Below, piece by piece: positions 22,533-35,200 of a stretch of DNA of 64,000 nt (its first letter is position 1; each line of letters starts with the position of its first letter). Below the pieces are notes generated by a model. The model saw only the letters and a list, made by a program, of their open reading frames with translations. It searched no databases and was not told the DNA's origin. Position numbers and translations under genes: made by a program. The DNA comes from Tuctoria greenei (Eukaryota; Streptophyta; Magnoliopsida; Poales; Poaceae): NCBI GenBank assembly GCA_036927565.1, contig JAYESD010000001.1, forward strand, positions 76,713,751-76,777,750, given 5' to 3'.

Positions 22533-23318
22533 TCAATCTTTGACGTCCATTTGATATAGATTAAGATTATGATGCATACAATAGGCTAATAAAATTTGAA
22601 TGGACTCAAGTCTAGCTATGGGAGCAAAGGTTTCATCAAAATCGAAGCCTTCAACTTGTGAGTAACCTTTGGCCATAAGTCGTGCTTTGTTTCGCGTTAC
22701 TACTCTGTGTTCATCTTGCTTGTTCTGAAACACCCATTTGGTGACCACGATGTTGGCTTTTGTTCTTTCCACAAGCTCCCACACTTTATTTCTTTTGAAG
22801 TTGTTCAGCTCCTCTTGCATGGCGGTCACCCAATCTGGATCTTTTAATGCTTCATCATCACTGTATGGATCTAGAAACGAGACAAAAGAGTAATCTTCAC
22901 AACAATTAGCAATACGAAATCTAGTAGTTACTCCCTTTGCAATATCTTTGAAGATGTTGTCAACGGGATGATCTCTTTGTATACACTGGTGTACTCTTGG
23001 GCGAGGCACTTGTGAGGTCATTTGCTCTTTATCATCTTCATTTTCAATGTCTCCCCCTAGATCATTGCTTAAATGATTATATTGATCATCATGATCCTGT
23101 TGATGTTGATCTTGTGCAGAAGCTCCCCCTTGAGCATTACACTCTGGATAAGGTACATCTTGAGCACTTGAGTCTTTTAATTGCCCTCGAGGTCGAATAT
23201 CACCAAGTGCCATCTTCCTCAATGCTTGACATGGGGCTTCTTCTTGATCTAGCACACACTTATTAACTTTTTCCACTTGGGATCCATTAGCCTCATCGAA
23301 CACTACATCACGTGCCAC
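22533..23318 (-). pseudogene. pol: F pol: INT-RT linker and RT start
   Basis: An open stretch of 261 codons beginning ARDVVFDEANGSQVEK. The linker includes VPRPRVHQCIQRDHPVDN and two G-rich purine runs. RT begins with KWVFQNKQDEHRVVTRNKARLMAKGYSQVEGF and runs to LYQMDVK at 22545, where it breaks into 3' non-coding sequence. The palm YVDD box and the whole RNase H are absent, so a deletion of about 1.3 kb relative to D is inferred. Confidence 0.88.
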
Positions 23319-24296
23319 TTCAACAATGCCAGAGACTTTGTTGAAACATGATAGGCATAAGAGTTCAAATCATAATCAAGAAAGAACCCTTCATAAGATT
23401 ATGAAGCGAACTCCGAATTCTTAGGTTTCTTGTTCAAAATGTAAAATTTACTCCCAAATACTCTAAAATATGAAGCATTCAGTTTGTTACCCTTTAGGAG
23501 CTCATATGGTGTCTTCTGCATAAGTCGATGAAGACATAACCTGTTCGTGGCGTGACAAGAGGTGTTTGCCGCTTCTGCCAAAAACTGGTTCGAACTCTTG
23601 TACTCATCTAGCATTGTTCTCGCCATCTCAATGAGTGTCTTGTTCTTTCTTTCGGCCACCCCATTTTGTTCAGGGGAGTACGGTGCCTAGAACTCATGAT
23701 TTATTCCTTTTTCATCCAGGTACTCCTCAACTTGAGTATTTTTGAACTCTGTTCCATTGTCAATCCTAAAGTTCTTGACGGTTGAGAAAAATTCATTTCA
23801 CGTACAAGAAAAATACTAAGGTAAATTTAGAAAAATCATCAACAATAACAAAACCGTATTTGTAACCGCCAATGCTTATAGAAGCATTGGACCAAAAAGA
23901 TCAACATGTAGGAGTTCTAGTGGTCTTGATGTAGTCATAACGTTCATCATAGGGTGTGGTGCTCCAACTTGTTTTCCAGCTTGGTATGCACTACACGGCC
24001 TGTCTTTCTCAAACACAACATTTTTCAAATCTCCGGTGTGACCACCGTTTAGAAGTTTCTGCAGATTTCTCATCCCAACATGAGCTAGCCGTCTATGCCA
24101 CATCCATCCCATGTTAGTTTTTGCAACCAAGCAAGTGTTGAGTTCGACATTATCTTTGCTGAAATCAACAAGATAAAGTTTTCCCTTTAACATTTCCTTG
24201 AATGCAAATTAGTTATCTCTTCTTCTGAAGACTGTCACACCCTCATTAGTGAATAAACAATTGTATCCTTTGTCACATAGCTAAGATATGGACAAA
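23319..24296 (-). pseudogene. pol: F pol: protease end and integrase
   Basis: Two main blocks. The block 24193-23876 shows MGWMWHRRLAHVGMRNLQ and CSAYQAGKQVGAPH, and the second Cys of the HHCC zinc domain is replaced by Tyr. It then has LLHVDLFGP. The block 23659-23399 carries ERKNKTLIEMARTMLDEY and the INT C-terminal region. The DDE middle lies in a broken stretch between. At 24296 the frame is cut by the LTR of G inside the sequence that in D encodes ISQLCDKGYN. Confidence 0.85.
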
Positions 24297-24971
24297 TGAA
24301 AGTGCATCTAGGCATTCCATTGTGGGTTTTGGGTGATTGATGACAAACAAATGAGATCCTAATGAATTCGTTGAGATGAATGCAGGTCAACAAAGACTAC
24401 ACCTTATGGTGCACTAAAAAAAAGGTGAAAATGTGGAGTGAGAAAATGAAAAGCCCAAATGATCAAGGAAGCGCAAAGTAGATATCAATGTATAGGATGT
24501 GTGTGAGAGACACATTCCAAGAGTTTATATCTTTGCGTAGAGGGTAAGGGTTAAAATCAATTAATTAAGTAATTCACTGAGCATCGGACGTTTTACTTAT
24601 TGTTCTCACACGGACAAGTCTGGAACAACACTAGAGTAGCCGTTCAACTCACTGATCTCACTCGAACAAGTCCGGACACTTGCAGGACAAGTCCATTCAA
24701 CTTTCTGATATTCACTAAACACATATCACCCTGCACGGAACAAGTCCGTCCTATAGCGGACTAGTCCGATTGAGTCTCTGGACCCATCATGGACTAGTCT
24801 GATAACTTGCTATTCCAATACAAACAAGTCTGATACACCTCACACAAATTATGGTTTTAGGTGTACTGCACAATTCACGTAAATTTTACACTGAACACCG
24901 CACTAGTCCGGTCCCCAGAGCGGTCAAGTCTGTCTGTTGGGATCCCTAACGACAACTTTTTTTAGAAACTC

Positions 24972-24980
24972 TATAAATAG
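24972..24980 (+). promoter_or_regulatory. TATA box of G LTR
   Basis: TATAAATAG, with a decayed Myb-like box (CCCTAACGACAAC) just upstream. Confidence 0.7.
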
Positions 24981-25069
24981 GTGATACATGACCCCACAAG
25001 AAAGACAACGTACACAACATTGAACAACCAAGAATCCTAGTGCTACCACTTGTCCTAAGAGCAAAGAAG

Positions 25070-25103
25070 CCCCCCCCCCCCCCCCCGAACACACACACAC
25101 ATC
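25070..25103. repeat. Poly-C and AC microsatellite
   Basis: Seventeen C in a row followed by GA and an AC repeat of about seven units, inside the G LTR. Other LTRs of the family do not have it. Confidence 0.85.
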
Positions 25104-25782
25104 TAGAGCCCTTAAAAGTTAAATCTTTTGGGAATCCAGATTTGAGATACGGAGATCGTCTTCTACGCATTGCTAAGATCTTAGGGTTTGATCTCTTATA
25201 CACTCTTGCATCTGTTGTAAATCTTTTGAGTGTTTTTGATCGCTGTCCTCTCTGTAATTTTTTGGGAACCCTCAACGTGTGAGGTTGCCCCTCCGACATG
25301 GTGATTGCCCTCGTGACAGTGGAACTCAAGTTGGCCTTCGTAGTGACTTGGAGAGGTAAAGGGTTGATTGAGACCCGACTCTTTATGGGCTCCTCAACGA
25401 GGAAGTAGATCTCTTTGGTCAGATTGAACCTCGATAAAAATCCTTGTCTTTTGTGTTCTTCTTATTTACATTTGGAATCATCATCATCATCTTCTAGGTC
25501 ATAGGGTTGTTTAATCTTGCGACTTATATTAATCTTGTATTCCTCGTTCAAGTTAGTCCTCCTAAAACTAACACAAGTCGTTAGGGTAATTTACTTAATT
25601 CTACTGCTATAACATTTGAGGAGAATACATTAAACAATCTATCTTTTCGTCGGTATAACTAGTACACCGGACTAGTCCGTACATACACCTGACTAGTACG
25701 GCCCTCCTTTATTTGTCGAATCTGTTAAGTGTTGCAGAAAAAGTTTCCAACGCCTATTCACCCCCCCTCTAGGCCACATTCA

Positions 25783-25800
25783 ATGGGTATCAGAACAAGG
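25783..25800 (+). other. G primer binding site
   Basis: ATGGGTATCAGAACAAGG follows the LTR end directly. It is a decayed match to the tRNA-iMet complement (TGGTATCAGAGC). Confidence 0.8.
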
Positions 25801-25837
25801 CTCTCCTTTTACAAGACTCACTGCTTAGAGAGACAAA

Positions 25838-27646
25838 TGGCCACTAACAAGAACAATGAAATCCTATAAATGCTCATCATTGGAGACGAACAAGACTCCA
25901 AGGCATTCGATGTGCTCAAGGAGCATGAAAATGATGATGAAGTGTGTGAACTCAAGGCGCTTATCATGAAGAAGCTTCTAAGCTAGAAGGGCAAGAAGGA
26001 GGATGAAAATCCAAAAGGGGGTAGTCATCAAGACTACTCCCGATATCCTTTTAATTATGAAAAGATTAACAACTAAAATCATTATTTTTCTATTCCCATG
26101 GGACGACCTCCATAGTTTGATGGCAATGATAACTCAATGTGGAAATATAATGTGAAGATGCATCTAACCTAACTTAATTCTAGTCTTTGGCGTATAGTGT
26201 GTACATGTATAAATATCCCAGACACCAATGATGAACTCACCCTGGAGCAAGAACAAGCAATTCACTGCAATGCACAAGCCGTTGCAGTGATCATTTCATC
26301 CTTGAGCCGAGAAGAGTTCATTAAGGTGGATGGACTTGAAGTTGCAAGAGACATTTGGGATACACTCAAGACTGCTCATGAAGGGAACCACTCCATCCAT
26401 GAAGCGAAGATTGAGATGTTTGAGGGAGAATTGCGGAAATTTGCCATAGAAGATGGTGAAACTCCTCAAGAGATGTACAATCGCTTGAAGACACTGATCA
26501 ACAAGATCCGTGCTTATGGAAGAAAGAAGTGGACTGATCATGAGGTTGTGAAGAGAATGAGAAGAGCCTGTATACCTCAGAATGTCACCTTGTGTTCCAT
26601 GATAAGAGAAAGCCTGGGGTTTCACAAAATGACCCCCGATGAAGTCCTTGGCAAAACGATCAATCACAGATGATGGAGAAAGAAGCTAAATATGTGAAAA
26701 ACATAGCTGAACTTACCTCATCCCATAAGAAGGAGGTTGCACTCAAGGCAACCTGCAAGCCCAAAGGGAAGGATACTCGCGAGACTCATGAAGAAGAAGA
26801 CACTGATAATGTAAGCACAAATAAGGATGATAAAGAGATGGTGATCTTCATGAAAAGATTCAAGTGCATGATGAGAAGAAGAAGAGGCGGGAACTCAAGT
26901 GAAGGAAAGAACAAGGAAAAAGGAAAATCCAAAGGTCGACGTACTTGCTACAACTGCGGCGAATATGGACACTTAATGGTTGACTATCCATATGAGTAAA
27001 AGAAGAAGAAAGAAGAAAAATCGCAAGAGAAGAAAGTGTTCAAGAAAAAGAAGCAAGCACATCAAGCGCACATCATCAAGGAGTGGGACTCAAATGATGA
27101 GTCCTCCTTGGATGATGAAGATGAGATGGCAACAATTTCCATCAAGAAGCCAACCAAGAAGTCTACACTCTTCCCAATCATGGGAGAAAGGGAGAACCAC
27201 AACCACACTTGCCTTATGGCTAAGGAAGGCAAGAAGAAGATTCAACTTACACCCCCTCCTTAGATTCCTCTAATGATGATTTTGATAGTTCTAGTGAAAA
27301 TGAAGAATCGCTTAATGGATTGAGCAAAACTGCACTAAGAAAAATGAAGATGTTGTCGGATGAAATCTTTGAGAAGGAGGAGCTTGTCAACCGCCAACAA
27401 GATATTATCATTCGTGAAAGGAAGACATATCAACAGGTTGAACAGCTTCTTGAGCTTGGAAAGGAGAAAAGTAAGGCACTTGAGCTTGAGCTACCTTTGA
27501 GTAAGGGAACATTCTCAAAACTAGAAGACTCACACATTGCATTCAAGGATGAACTTGCTAACTTGAAAAAAGTTAACAAAATCCTTAAAGTGCAAGTGGA
27601 GTCACTCAAGTAAAGTCGCGCTTCATCCTCTAAAGGCTAACCTTCT
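25838..27646 (+). pseudogene. gag: G gag, first part
   Basis: Gag begins near 25838 (MATNKNNE) and is stopped within 12 codons. The blocks 26197-26673, 26670-26999, 27036-27263 and 27320-27613 hold the UBN2-type capsid domain (EIWDTL-like DIWDTLKTAHEG, TPQEMYNRLKTLINKIRAYG, NVTLCSMIRES), the knuckle CYNCGEYGHLMVDY and a coiled-coil stretch. The last Cys of the knuckle is Tyr, so zinc binding is lost. A +1 frame change separates the first two blocks at about 26670. H inserted at 27646. Confidence 0.88.
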
Positions 27647-29047
27647 TGAATGTGGCCTAGAGAGGGGGATGAATAGGCCTTTTTGATTTTCTGTCGGAAC
27701 CTGCAACACTTAACAATCAGATCAAACCTCGAGATATCGGACTAGTCCGGTAGAGTGCAGACTAGTCCGGTGTGTACCGACTAGGTTTATCAAATCTGAT
27801 CAATTATCTTGATCCTAGGATGTATGCAGCGGAAATATACTTTTAATTGAAGTGTTACACAATAATGAACTAGGATGTACCACAAGTTAATCTTATATTC
27901 AATGTGTCAACGTAAAGTGAATTAGATTGGTTGAAACCCTAGATATGTATGAGGTGCAAGATCAATGCGCGCAAAGAAAGAACACAAGCACTTTATCCCG
28001 TGGCTCGGTTCCCACAGTGGCAACCTACATCCACGTTGAGGAGTCCACAAAAGGACCGGGTCTTCTCCAACCCTACCCTCGTCGGATCGCCACAGAGGCC
28101 AATCCTCTTCACTTATTACAAAGGGCAAATAACCGAATTCAAGGGCCTTCTCACATGTTGAGGGATCCCCAAGATTACAACAAGAACACCACCAAGAACA
28201 CACTCGAAATATCACAATGAAAAAAACAGGAGTGTGTTAGGGAACCAAACCAAGAGCTCAATGAGTGATGAACTGTGTCTCTCCAATGATCCAAAGTGTA
28301 TCCTCAAGGGATTGATCTTTGTTGCGTTTGATTTTGTGGAGAGAGGTGTTTTCTAGGCTCTTAGGAGGTGTGACGGCGCAGGGGGTTGAGTCTTGTGAAA
28401 GATGGGTGGTGCACATCTATCTATATGGGGTTCCCAAAAGTTACCGTTAGGGTTTAGGAAGATCGGACTAGTCCGGTGTGCTGCGTGTAGCAAACCCTAG
28501 GTGTCCCAAAATATCGGAATTGTCCGGCTGAGAGTGGGTTTGTCCGATTTTGGTTCTGGAAATCTTCGGACTAGTCCGGTGTGGGATCGGGCTTGTCCGA
28601 TTTTGTGTAACTTGTGAAGTATTTGAGGACTAGTCTGTACTGGGGAGGACTAGTCCAATTTTAGTCAAAGAGATATCGGACTAGTCCGGTCAGCGAAAAA
28701 GTGGACTATGAGGACAAGTCTGCTGTGAGGACTTGTCTGATCTTGTGCAGAGAGATATCAGACTAGTCCAGGGTCGTACTAGTCCGGTCCTGTATAAATA
28801 TGTGCAATGTGTGAGATAATTTGTGCTTGGGCTCTTGGGGTGTGTTTCCTTAACACACTCCATACACAATGATCTACTACACTTGTTTCTTGAGCTCTTT
28901 TCCGCATTGTTCCTCATTCTCCTTTATTTTTGGCACTTTGCTCATTTTCTCATTAGAACCTGTGCTCATCCCAACAAAGTGGTTAGGATCTCTTTTGGTT
29001 GTCATAAATCATCCAAAACCCACAAGGGACTCCTAGATGCACTTTCA
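27647..29047 (-). repeat. H 3' LTR
   Basis: 1401 bp, plus orientation TGAATGTGGCCTAG to TGCACTTTCA. It pairs with 37668-39108 but is 40 bp shorter, mainly because palindrome units are missing near 28470 and 28690. The TATA box is changed to TATAGATAG (minus strand, about 28418-28426), while the other LTR keeps TATAAATAG. Confidence 0.95.
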
Positions 29048-29526
29048 ATCCCCCCCCTTTTTGGTGATTGACGACAACCAATTGAGATTTCACAAAATAT
29101 GATAAAAATTTGAGATTTTCATAATGTATGCACATATGAGTTTAAAACACATTAAGCAATGAAAACATGATCCATATGTGCACACTTTATGGTGGGATGC
29201 AGAACTAAGTGTATAGAAACAATAATCATGATGAGAATGATATAATTGATATAAACAAATAAACAACAAGCATATATGTCATTCTTAGAGCAAAATCACA
29301 AATTCATCAATATATTGATAAGCAGTTCAAAACATTGCTTCACAGGACCAATAGTATTAATAGAGAAAATTAAAAGTCTTACAACCCACAAAAGGACAAA
29401 AGACACAGAAAGAGAGAGCTCTCCTCGCATCCTACAGCTAAAGCCTAAGACACTAACACTCCCCCTCAATATCTCCCCCTTTGGCATCAAGACACCAAAA
29501 AGAAGGAGAGGAGGGACCTAAGGTCT
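29048..29526 (-). other. H 3' untranslated region and polypurine tract
   Basis: The polypurine tract (AAAAAGGGGGGGGA on the minus strand) is at 29048-29062, directly inside the LTR. A second purine run (AAAGGGGGAGA) is at about 29466-29478, just after the post-pol ORF stop and followed by a second short run at 29460. No gene is visible between them. Confidence 0.8.
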
Positions 29527-31080
29527 TCAAGCCTCGCTGTCAGTCCTCTCGTCGTCTTCATCTTCATCTTCATTCTCTTGTTGATGATGATGAGGAGGAG
29601 GAACGGAGCCACTCGAGTCCCCAAAGCCAAAATAGGCAAGCTCGGAGGGAGTCAAGGGCCCGAGCTCAGTGAAGTAAGAACCAGAATCTTCAGGGATGAC
29701 TGGAGACCCAATGGGCTCGATCTCCAGCTTTTGGCAAATCTGCTTCACATTCTCTTTAACATATCTGAAGTCATCATTCCTTCTCTTGTTGAGCTTGTGG
29801 GCTTTCACCTCAGCCTTTTTGCAAGAGACAAAGATGGCTGACAGATACTTCAAGATGCCACTTAGGGACTCCTTTGGAGGTTAGGCCCTAGGGGTGGGAG
29901 CAGCCATAGCATCTCCACTGGCTCTCACCGGAGCCTCAGGGCTGGAAGCTGGAGAGGGAGCTGCTTGAATACTTGGCTGTTGAGGCTTCTGGGCCCTCAA
30001 GGGTAGGTGCTCCACATCCTTCACAAATTCTATGCCTGTGACCTTTTCAATCATAAACATCAGATAAAGATCATAGCCACAGGACATGTTCGGTGTGCAG
30101 GAGATGTTGACCATGTCGTTCCAAATATAGTCAAAGACATCAAACTTCCTATCTTTGCTAATGACCTTCATCAAGGTCCTGAGGTATCCCTGCACACTTC
30201 CTGCATCCCGATCCTTGGGGGCAATTGTCTTCCTCAGAACCCTGTTCCACACCACAAAGAAGGGCTTCATGTTCTTCATGGAAGGGGGATTGAACTTGGA
30301 GTTGGGTTCATAGAGAAACTTCATTCTGTCCTTCTCAATGACACCAATGTTGTGGATGATCACATTGTCATTGCTGGAGGTGTCAAGATGGAGCATCCTT
30401 GCAAATTCTTCATAAGTGATGTTGTACTTGGATCCATGAGTCATCCAAGTCACCCTTTCTTCCTCGTCACTAGCAAAGTGACAAGTAGCATAAAACTGGG
30501 AAATCACCTCATCATTCCAATTGTTCCGGAAGGCAAATAGATCCTTCAATCCATGCCTCTCAATAGCCTCGACCACCTCAACAAACGGTGAGCAGCCCTT
30601 CTTCTCAAAATGTGCCTAATCGATCCATTGGCTGCGCACCACTGGGGTCTTCATCGGAAGATATACAGACTTGTAAAAGTCTGCATGGAAGTTACTCCAA
30701 AATCTTCCATCAGCAGCTTGCTTCGGACGGCCGTAGCAATCAACATTCCCTGAATTTTGCAGCCATGTCGCTACCCTTGCCATTGAATCTTTCCTTCGCG
30801 AGATCCTGGACCCCTTCCCTTGGAGCTGACAACTTTAGGGGGCCAATAGGGCCCGTTGCAATACCTTTGCCCTTGCCCTTTGCTTGGCGAGGGCCACCCC
30901 CAGCAGAAGCCTTCGAGGCCGGCTTCTTCGCGAACACTTTCCTTCGAGCCTGGGGAGGAGAGGGAGCCGGCTCGGATGGGCGCTCTTAGCGCTTCTTGCT
31001 TAGGCTCGTCGGGACCGAAGCACGGCTTCATGGTCCATCTTGACCTCGAAATCAGAGATTTCTTCGTTGGTGCTCGACAT
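29527..31080 (-). pseudogene. H post-pol ORF (position of Sirevirus env-like gene)
   Basis: The frame starts at 31080 (MSSTNEEISDFE) and would end at 29527, about 518 codons. Residues 1-120 are basic and Pro/Ser/Ala-rich with stops. A central domain (about 31000-29960) contains PMKTPVVRSQWID, FAFRNNWNDEVISQFYATCHF, VTWMTHGSKYNI, VLRKTIAPKDRDAGSVQG and NISCTPNMSCGY. The end is acidic (EDEDEDDERTDSEA). I see no signal peptide and no membrane helix, so an envelope role is not supported. The central pattern recalls the plant transposon-protein domain sometimes seen in retroelements (Transposase_32 type), from memory. Function unknown. Confidence 0.65.
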
Positions 31081-31995
31081 TGTCCTGAGAATGGATTTCA
31101 AAAAGTGTTGATGAGAATATATGACATAAAATTGCATTGAGGAATTAAGAAGTTAGGGTTGAGTTCAGAAAAATTGGACTAGTCCGGTGTACAGGCACGG
31201 ACTAGTCCGGTTGACCGGACTTGTCCGTGTATGGGTCGGACTAGTCCGGTGTTCAACCTCTAGAACCCCAACTATGAGACAAATGGTGATTCCTAATGCA
31301 CAACTGGCTTAGAATCAATGTAATACATCAAGGAAGCATGTATATGGTGATAGGAACCATGCTAGTTGACCACAAACAAAGAAAAATGCTAGGATTTGGG
31401 ATGAGATTTTACCGAAATTGCTTGATTCTCAGAGATGTAGGGGTTGAAGGGTCGGACAAGTCCGTGGTCTTTAATCCCTACGCGAAGAAGGTCAATTTCC
31501 ACCCAAACTTGCGAAGTGTTGATGGAGGAATCAAAGAATCGCCTTGGGGAGCTCGAGGGTGGAGAGAGAAAGCTTGAGGCAAGTGTGAGGTTAGGAAGAT
31601 TAGGGTTTGGTGGCAGCTAGGGTTATGGACACGAAAAATCGGACAAGTCCTAAAATGATCGGACTAGTCCGAACTTTTCCAGAGATTATATCGGACTAGT
31701 CCGGCCTAACCGTCACTCTGCGGACTAGTCTGCACAGGCGGACTAGTCCGTGGTCACCAAGAAGGAAATGCCTAGCCCATTCGTATATATTCGAAGGTAC
31801 TTATTAAGAAAATAGGGAGGCAAATTAAATCAAATAATCTTGATGAATATGATTAGTAAGCATACAACAATCAAGCAATGATCATAATTCACCAAGATCT
31901 AGTAATTGACATTGTTTTTTTCAGAAAAATTGAGAGAGATGATTTTCACAACACAATCAATGAATTTTGAAGATAGCATTCAGGTATACAAGATT
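31081..31995 (-). other. H leader of the post-pol ORF
   Basis: This is a non-coding interval between RNase H and the post-pol ORF. In H orientation: AT-rich box at 31774-31797, palindromes at about 31755-31630, a purine/pyrimidine-rich leader, a donor-like CG|GTAAAATC at 31412, further palindromes at about 31460-31450 and 31245-31165, and an acceptor-like TTCTCAG at 31085 next to the ORF start. D and G keep the same order. Confidence 0.6.
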
Positions 31996-32530
31996 TCAAG
32001 CCACACTCCAAACATCGAGGATATTTAGTTCATTTCGGAGCTCGCAAAAGCGTTTTTCATCAAGTGGCTTGGTGAATATATCGGCTAGTTGCTTTTTGAT
32101 ATTGACATGTGAAATGGCTATATCTCCCTTCATTGAATGGTCTCTCAAAAAGTGATGCCGGATGTCTATGTATTTGGTCCTAGAGTGCTCAACAGGATTA
32201 TGGGCAATTTTAATGACATTCTCATTCTCACAAAGGAGTGGAATACTGTTCATATTGTAACTGTAATCCCTTAGAGTTTGTCGTATCCATAGAAGTTGTG
32301 CACAACAACTCCCGGCTGCAACATACTCCGTTTCGGCTGTGGATAAGGCAATGGAGTTTTGTTTCTTGGAGGACCAAGAAACTAGGGATCTCCCTAGGAA
32401 TTGGCATGTACTGGAGGTACTTTTTCTATCTACCCTGCATCCGGCACAATCTGCATCGGAGTAACCAATGAGATTGAATTTGGAACCTTTGGGGTATCAG
32501 AAGCCTAGGTTGGCTGTATGAACTAAATAC
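31996..32530 (-). pseudogene. pol: H pol: RNase H
   Basis: From about 32530 to 31996 the minus strand encodes copia RNase H across two frames: a CAGCRVDRKSTS-type segment, SLVSWSSKKQNSIALSTAETEYVAAG, LWIRQTLRDY, LLCENENVIKIAH and RTKYIDIRHHFLRDHS, ending QLADIFTKPL..SVA. The usual CDNESA box reads CENENV, so a catalytic Asp has changed to Glu. The frame is broken at about 32254. Confidence 0.85.
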
Positions 32531-33480
32531 CGCAAGATTCTCTAAACGGCTGTCAAATGACACTCTTTTGGGTTGGCTTGAAACCTTGCACACAAGCATA
32601 CACTCAACACAATGTGTGGCCTAGATGCACATAAGTAGAGTGGTGATCCAATCATGGAGCGATATACCTTTCGATCAACGCTTGGTCCATCTTCATTGAG
32701 ATCCAAGTGGCCATTCGTTGCCATGGGAGTCTTTATAGGCTTCGCCTTGTCTATTCCAAACTTCTTGAGTATGTCTTGAGTGTATTTAGTTTGGCTTATG
32801 AACGTCCATTCCTTTTGTTGCCTCACTTGGAATCCCGAGAAGTACTTTAGCTCTCCCATCATAGACATCTCAAACCTATCTGTCATAATCTTACTAAATT
32901 CCTCACAAAAAGATTTGTTAGTTGAACCAAAGATAATATCATCAACATAAATCTGACAAATAAAAAGATCATTGTCCAAGTTCTTTGTAAACAATGTATA
33001 ATCTACTTTACCGATCTTAAAACCATTTTCAATTAGGAAATCTCTAAGACACTCATACCAAGCTCTAGGAGCTTGTTTGAGGCCGTAGAGAGCCTTACGC
33101 AATTTAAATACGTGGTCGGGGAACTCTTCATCTTCAAACACGGGGGGTTGCTCCACATACACCTCCTCCTTGATTGGTCCGTTGAGGAAGGCGCTTTTCA
33201 CATCCATTTGATAGAGCATGAAATCATGGTGAGTAGCATATGCATGTAATATTCTAATGGACACAAGTCTAGCTACGGGAGCAAAGGTCTCATCAAATCC
33301 AAACCTTCGACTTGTGAATACCCTTTGGCCACAAGTCATGCCTTGTTCCTTGTCACCACCCTGTGTTCGTATTTTTTGTTGCGGAAGACTCATTTGGTGC
33401 CGACGACGTTGGACTTGGGTCTTTCGACTAGTTCCCACACCTCGTTCCGCTTGAAATTGTTGACTTCTTCTTGCATGGCC
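32531..33480 (-). pseudogene. pol: H pol: reverse transcriptase
   Basis: The open block 33438-32542 (298 codons) covers most of RT: FDETFAPVARL, MLYQMDVKSAFLNGP, YGLKQAPRAWYECL, QIYVDDIIFGSTN (YVDD intact), MSMMGELKYFSGFQV and the connection to RNase H. Its first 45 codons are out of frame relative to RT, because the KARLVAKG segment lies across a frame change near 33300. The protein would copy the RNA genome, but here it is not continuous. Confidence 0.9.
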
Positions 33481-33485
33481 ACTAC

Positions 33486-34935
33486 CTAATCTGGATCCTT
33501 CGATGCATCCTCAACCCTACGCGATTTCAAAAAGGATACAAACGAATAGTGCTCATATAAATTAGCTATGCGAGATCTAGAAGTTACTTTCTTTTGGATG
33601 TCAACGATGATGTTGTCGATAGGGTGATGGCACTTGCTGTCTTGATTCTTCATGGTCATCTTCTTCTCCCCCAAGATGGTCATCTTCATTGACTTATTTA
33701 TCATTTTCGTCTTTTTGAGGTTGATCTTCTACAGAAGCTCCCCCTTGATCGTTGGCCTCCTCCTGTGGTTCATCTTCCTCATGCATATGTAGAGGTGGTT
33801 CTTGTGGTCGAACATCGCCTAACGCCATTCTTCTCAGTGCTTGACAAGGAGCTTCTTCTCTATCTAGCACACATGGATCAGCTTGCTCCTTTTGGGAGCC
33901 ATTAGTTTCATCGAACACTATGTCACGTGCTACTTCAACAAGTTCGGAGGTCTTGTTTAAGACATGATATACGTAAGTGTTCGAATCATAACCAAGCAAG
34001 AAACCTTCATCGGACTTTGAAGCAAACCTTGACGTCCTAGGCTTCTTGTTCAAAATATAGCATTTGGAACCGAAAACACGAAAATATGAAATATTAGGCT
34101 TGTTACCGGTGAGTAGCTCATAGGATGTCTTCTTGAGTAGTCGATGAAGATAAAGTCGAATTTTGGCATGGCAAGCGGTGTTGACCGGTTCCGCCCAAAA
34201 TCGATCCGAGGTCTTGTACTCATCGAGCATTGTTCTCGCCATCTCTATGAGGGTTCGGTTCTTCCTTTCGGCAACTCCGTTTTGTTGAGGGGGGTAAGGT
34301 GCTGAAAACTCATGCTTTATGCTTTCTTCATCTAGGTATTCATCAACTTATGTGTTCTTGAACTCCGTGCCATTGTCACTTCGAATGTTTTTGATTGTCA
34401 ATGAAAACTCATTTTGAGCACGCTTGAAAAATTTCTTCAAGATTCCTTGTGTTTCTGACTTATCATGTAAAAGGAAAACCCAAGTGAAGCGAGAAAAATC
34501 ATCAACAACTACTAAACCAAAATTGGTGCCGCCAATGCTTTTGTAAGCAATTTGGACCGAATAAGTCCATGTGTAGTAGCTCGAGCGGTCTTGTTGTAGT
34601 CATGACGTTTTTAGCGGGATGAGGTGCTCCAACTTGCTTCCCGGCTTGGCATGCGCTACAAGGCCTATCTTTCTCAAAAACAACATCCTTCAAACCTCGG
34701 ATGTGATCGCCCTTGAGGAGTTTTTGAAGATTCCTCATACCAACATGCGCTAGCCGTCAACGCCACAGCCAACCCATGTTAGTCTTTGCAATCAAGCATG
34801 TGTCAAGTTCGGCTTTATCCTTGTTGAAGTCAACAAGGTAAAGCTTTCCCTTTAACATACCCTTGAAGGCAATGGAACCATCACTCCTTCTAGAGACGGT
34901 CACACCCTCATTAGTGAACAAGCAATTATAACCTT
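33486..34935 (-). pseudogene. pol: H pol: integrase and INT-RT linker
   Basis: The block 34738-34502 has MRNLQKLLKGDHIRGL, CSACQAGKQVGAPH (zinc Cys pair intact) and LLHMDLFGP. The block 34242-33694 starts MARTMLDEYKTSDRFW, contains the INT C-terminal region and runs into the acidic linker with QGGAS. The core Asp and Glu motifs lie between 34500 and 34245 in other frames (RSDNGTEF near 34370). The linker continues to 33486. Several frame changes make it inactive. Confidence 0.85.
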
Positions 34936-35200
34936 TGTCTCATAATTGAGATATGGACAGTAGGTTATAATCTAAGGACTCAACATGTAGCACATGAGAA
35001 AGAGTATGTTTAGATGATATGGCAATTTTACCGGTACCGAGCACCTTTCCTTGATTATTGTCTCCAAAATAGATGCCCTCACTTGGATCCTCATTTTCTT
35101 CATACTCAATGAACATCCTTCTTTCTCCGGTCATATGGTTGGTGCAACCACTGTCTAGCACCCATTTAGATCCACCGGAGGAGTAGGCCTACAAAAACAA
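34936..35200 (-). pseudogene. pol: H pol: aspartic protease
   Basis: The minus strand from about 35185 reads KWVLDSGCTNHMTGE, then EGIYFGDNNQGKVLGTGKI and VLHVESLDYNLLSISQL, the copia protease. The DSG catalytic triplet is intact. The block is open over 73 codons, ending at a TGA shortly before the GYNCLFTNEG segment. Confidence 0.88.

Larger units (their letters stand above)
15348..24296 (-). mobile_element. Element F: Sirevirus, 3' part visible, host of E and G
   Basis: In F orientation the visible order is pol (24296 to 22533), leader scrap and post-pol ORF (22532 to 21855), insertion E, the ORF tail and 3' untranslated region (17316 to 16767) and 3' LTR (16766 to 15348). It is cut at 24296 by the 5' LTR of G within the protease-INT region, so its remaining PR, gag, PBS and 5' LTR should lie beyond the window. 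A deletion removes the second half of RT and all RNase H: MDVK at about 22545 runs straight into the region that follows pol in D. Confidence 0.85.
24297..25782 (+). repeat. Element G 5' LTR
   Basis: 1486 bp, from TGAAAGTGCATCTAGG to CACATTCA. U3 palindromes are at about 24595-24925 and a pair near U5 at 25670-25698. The TATA box is at 24972. A run of 17 C at 25070-25086 followed by an AC repeat lies in the transcribed part. Confidence 0.92.

Noticed and set aside
29881..30576. Host gene candidate on the minus strand (231 codons)
   Set aside because: The same frame recurs in D and G at the same place after pol, between a palindrome-rich leader and the LTR, so it belongs to the retroelement.
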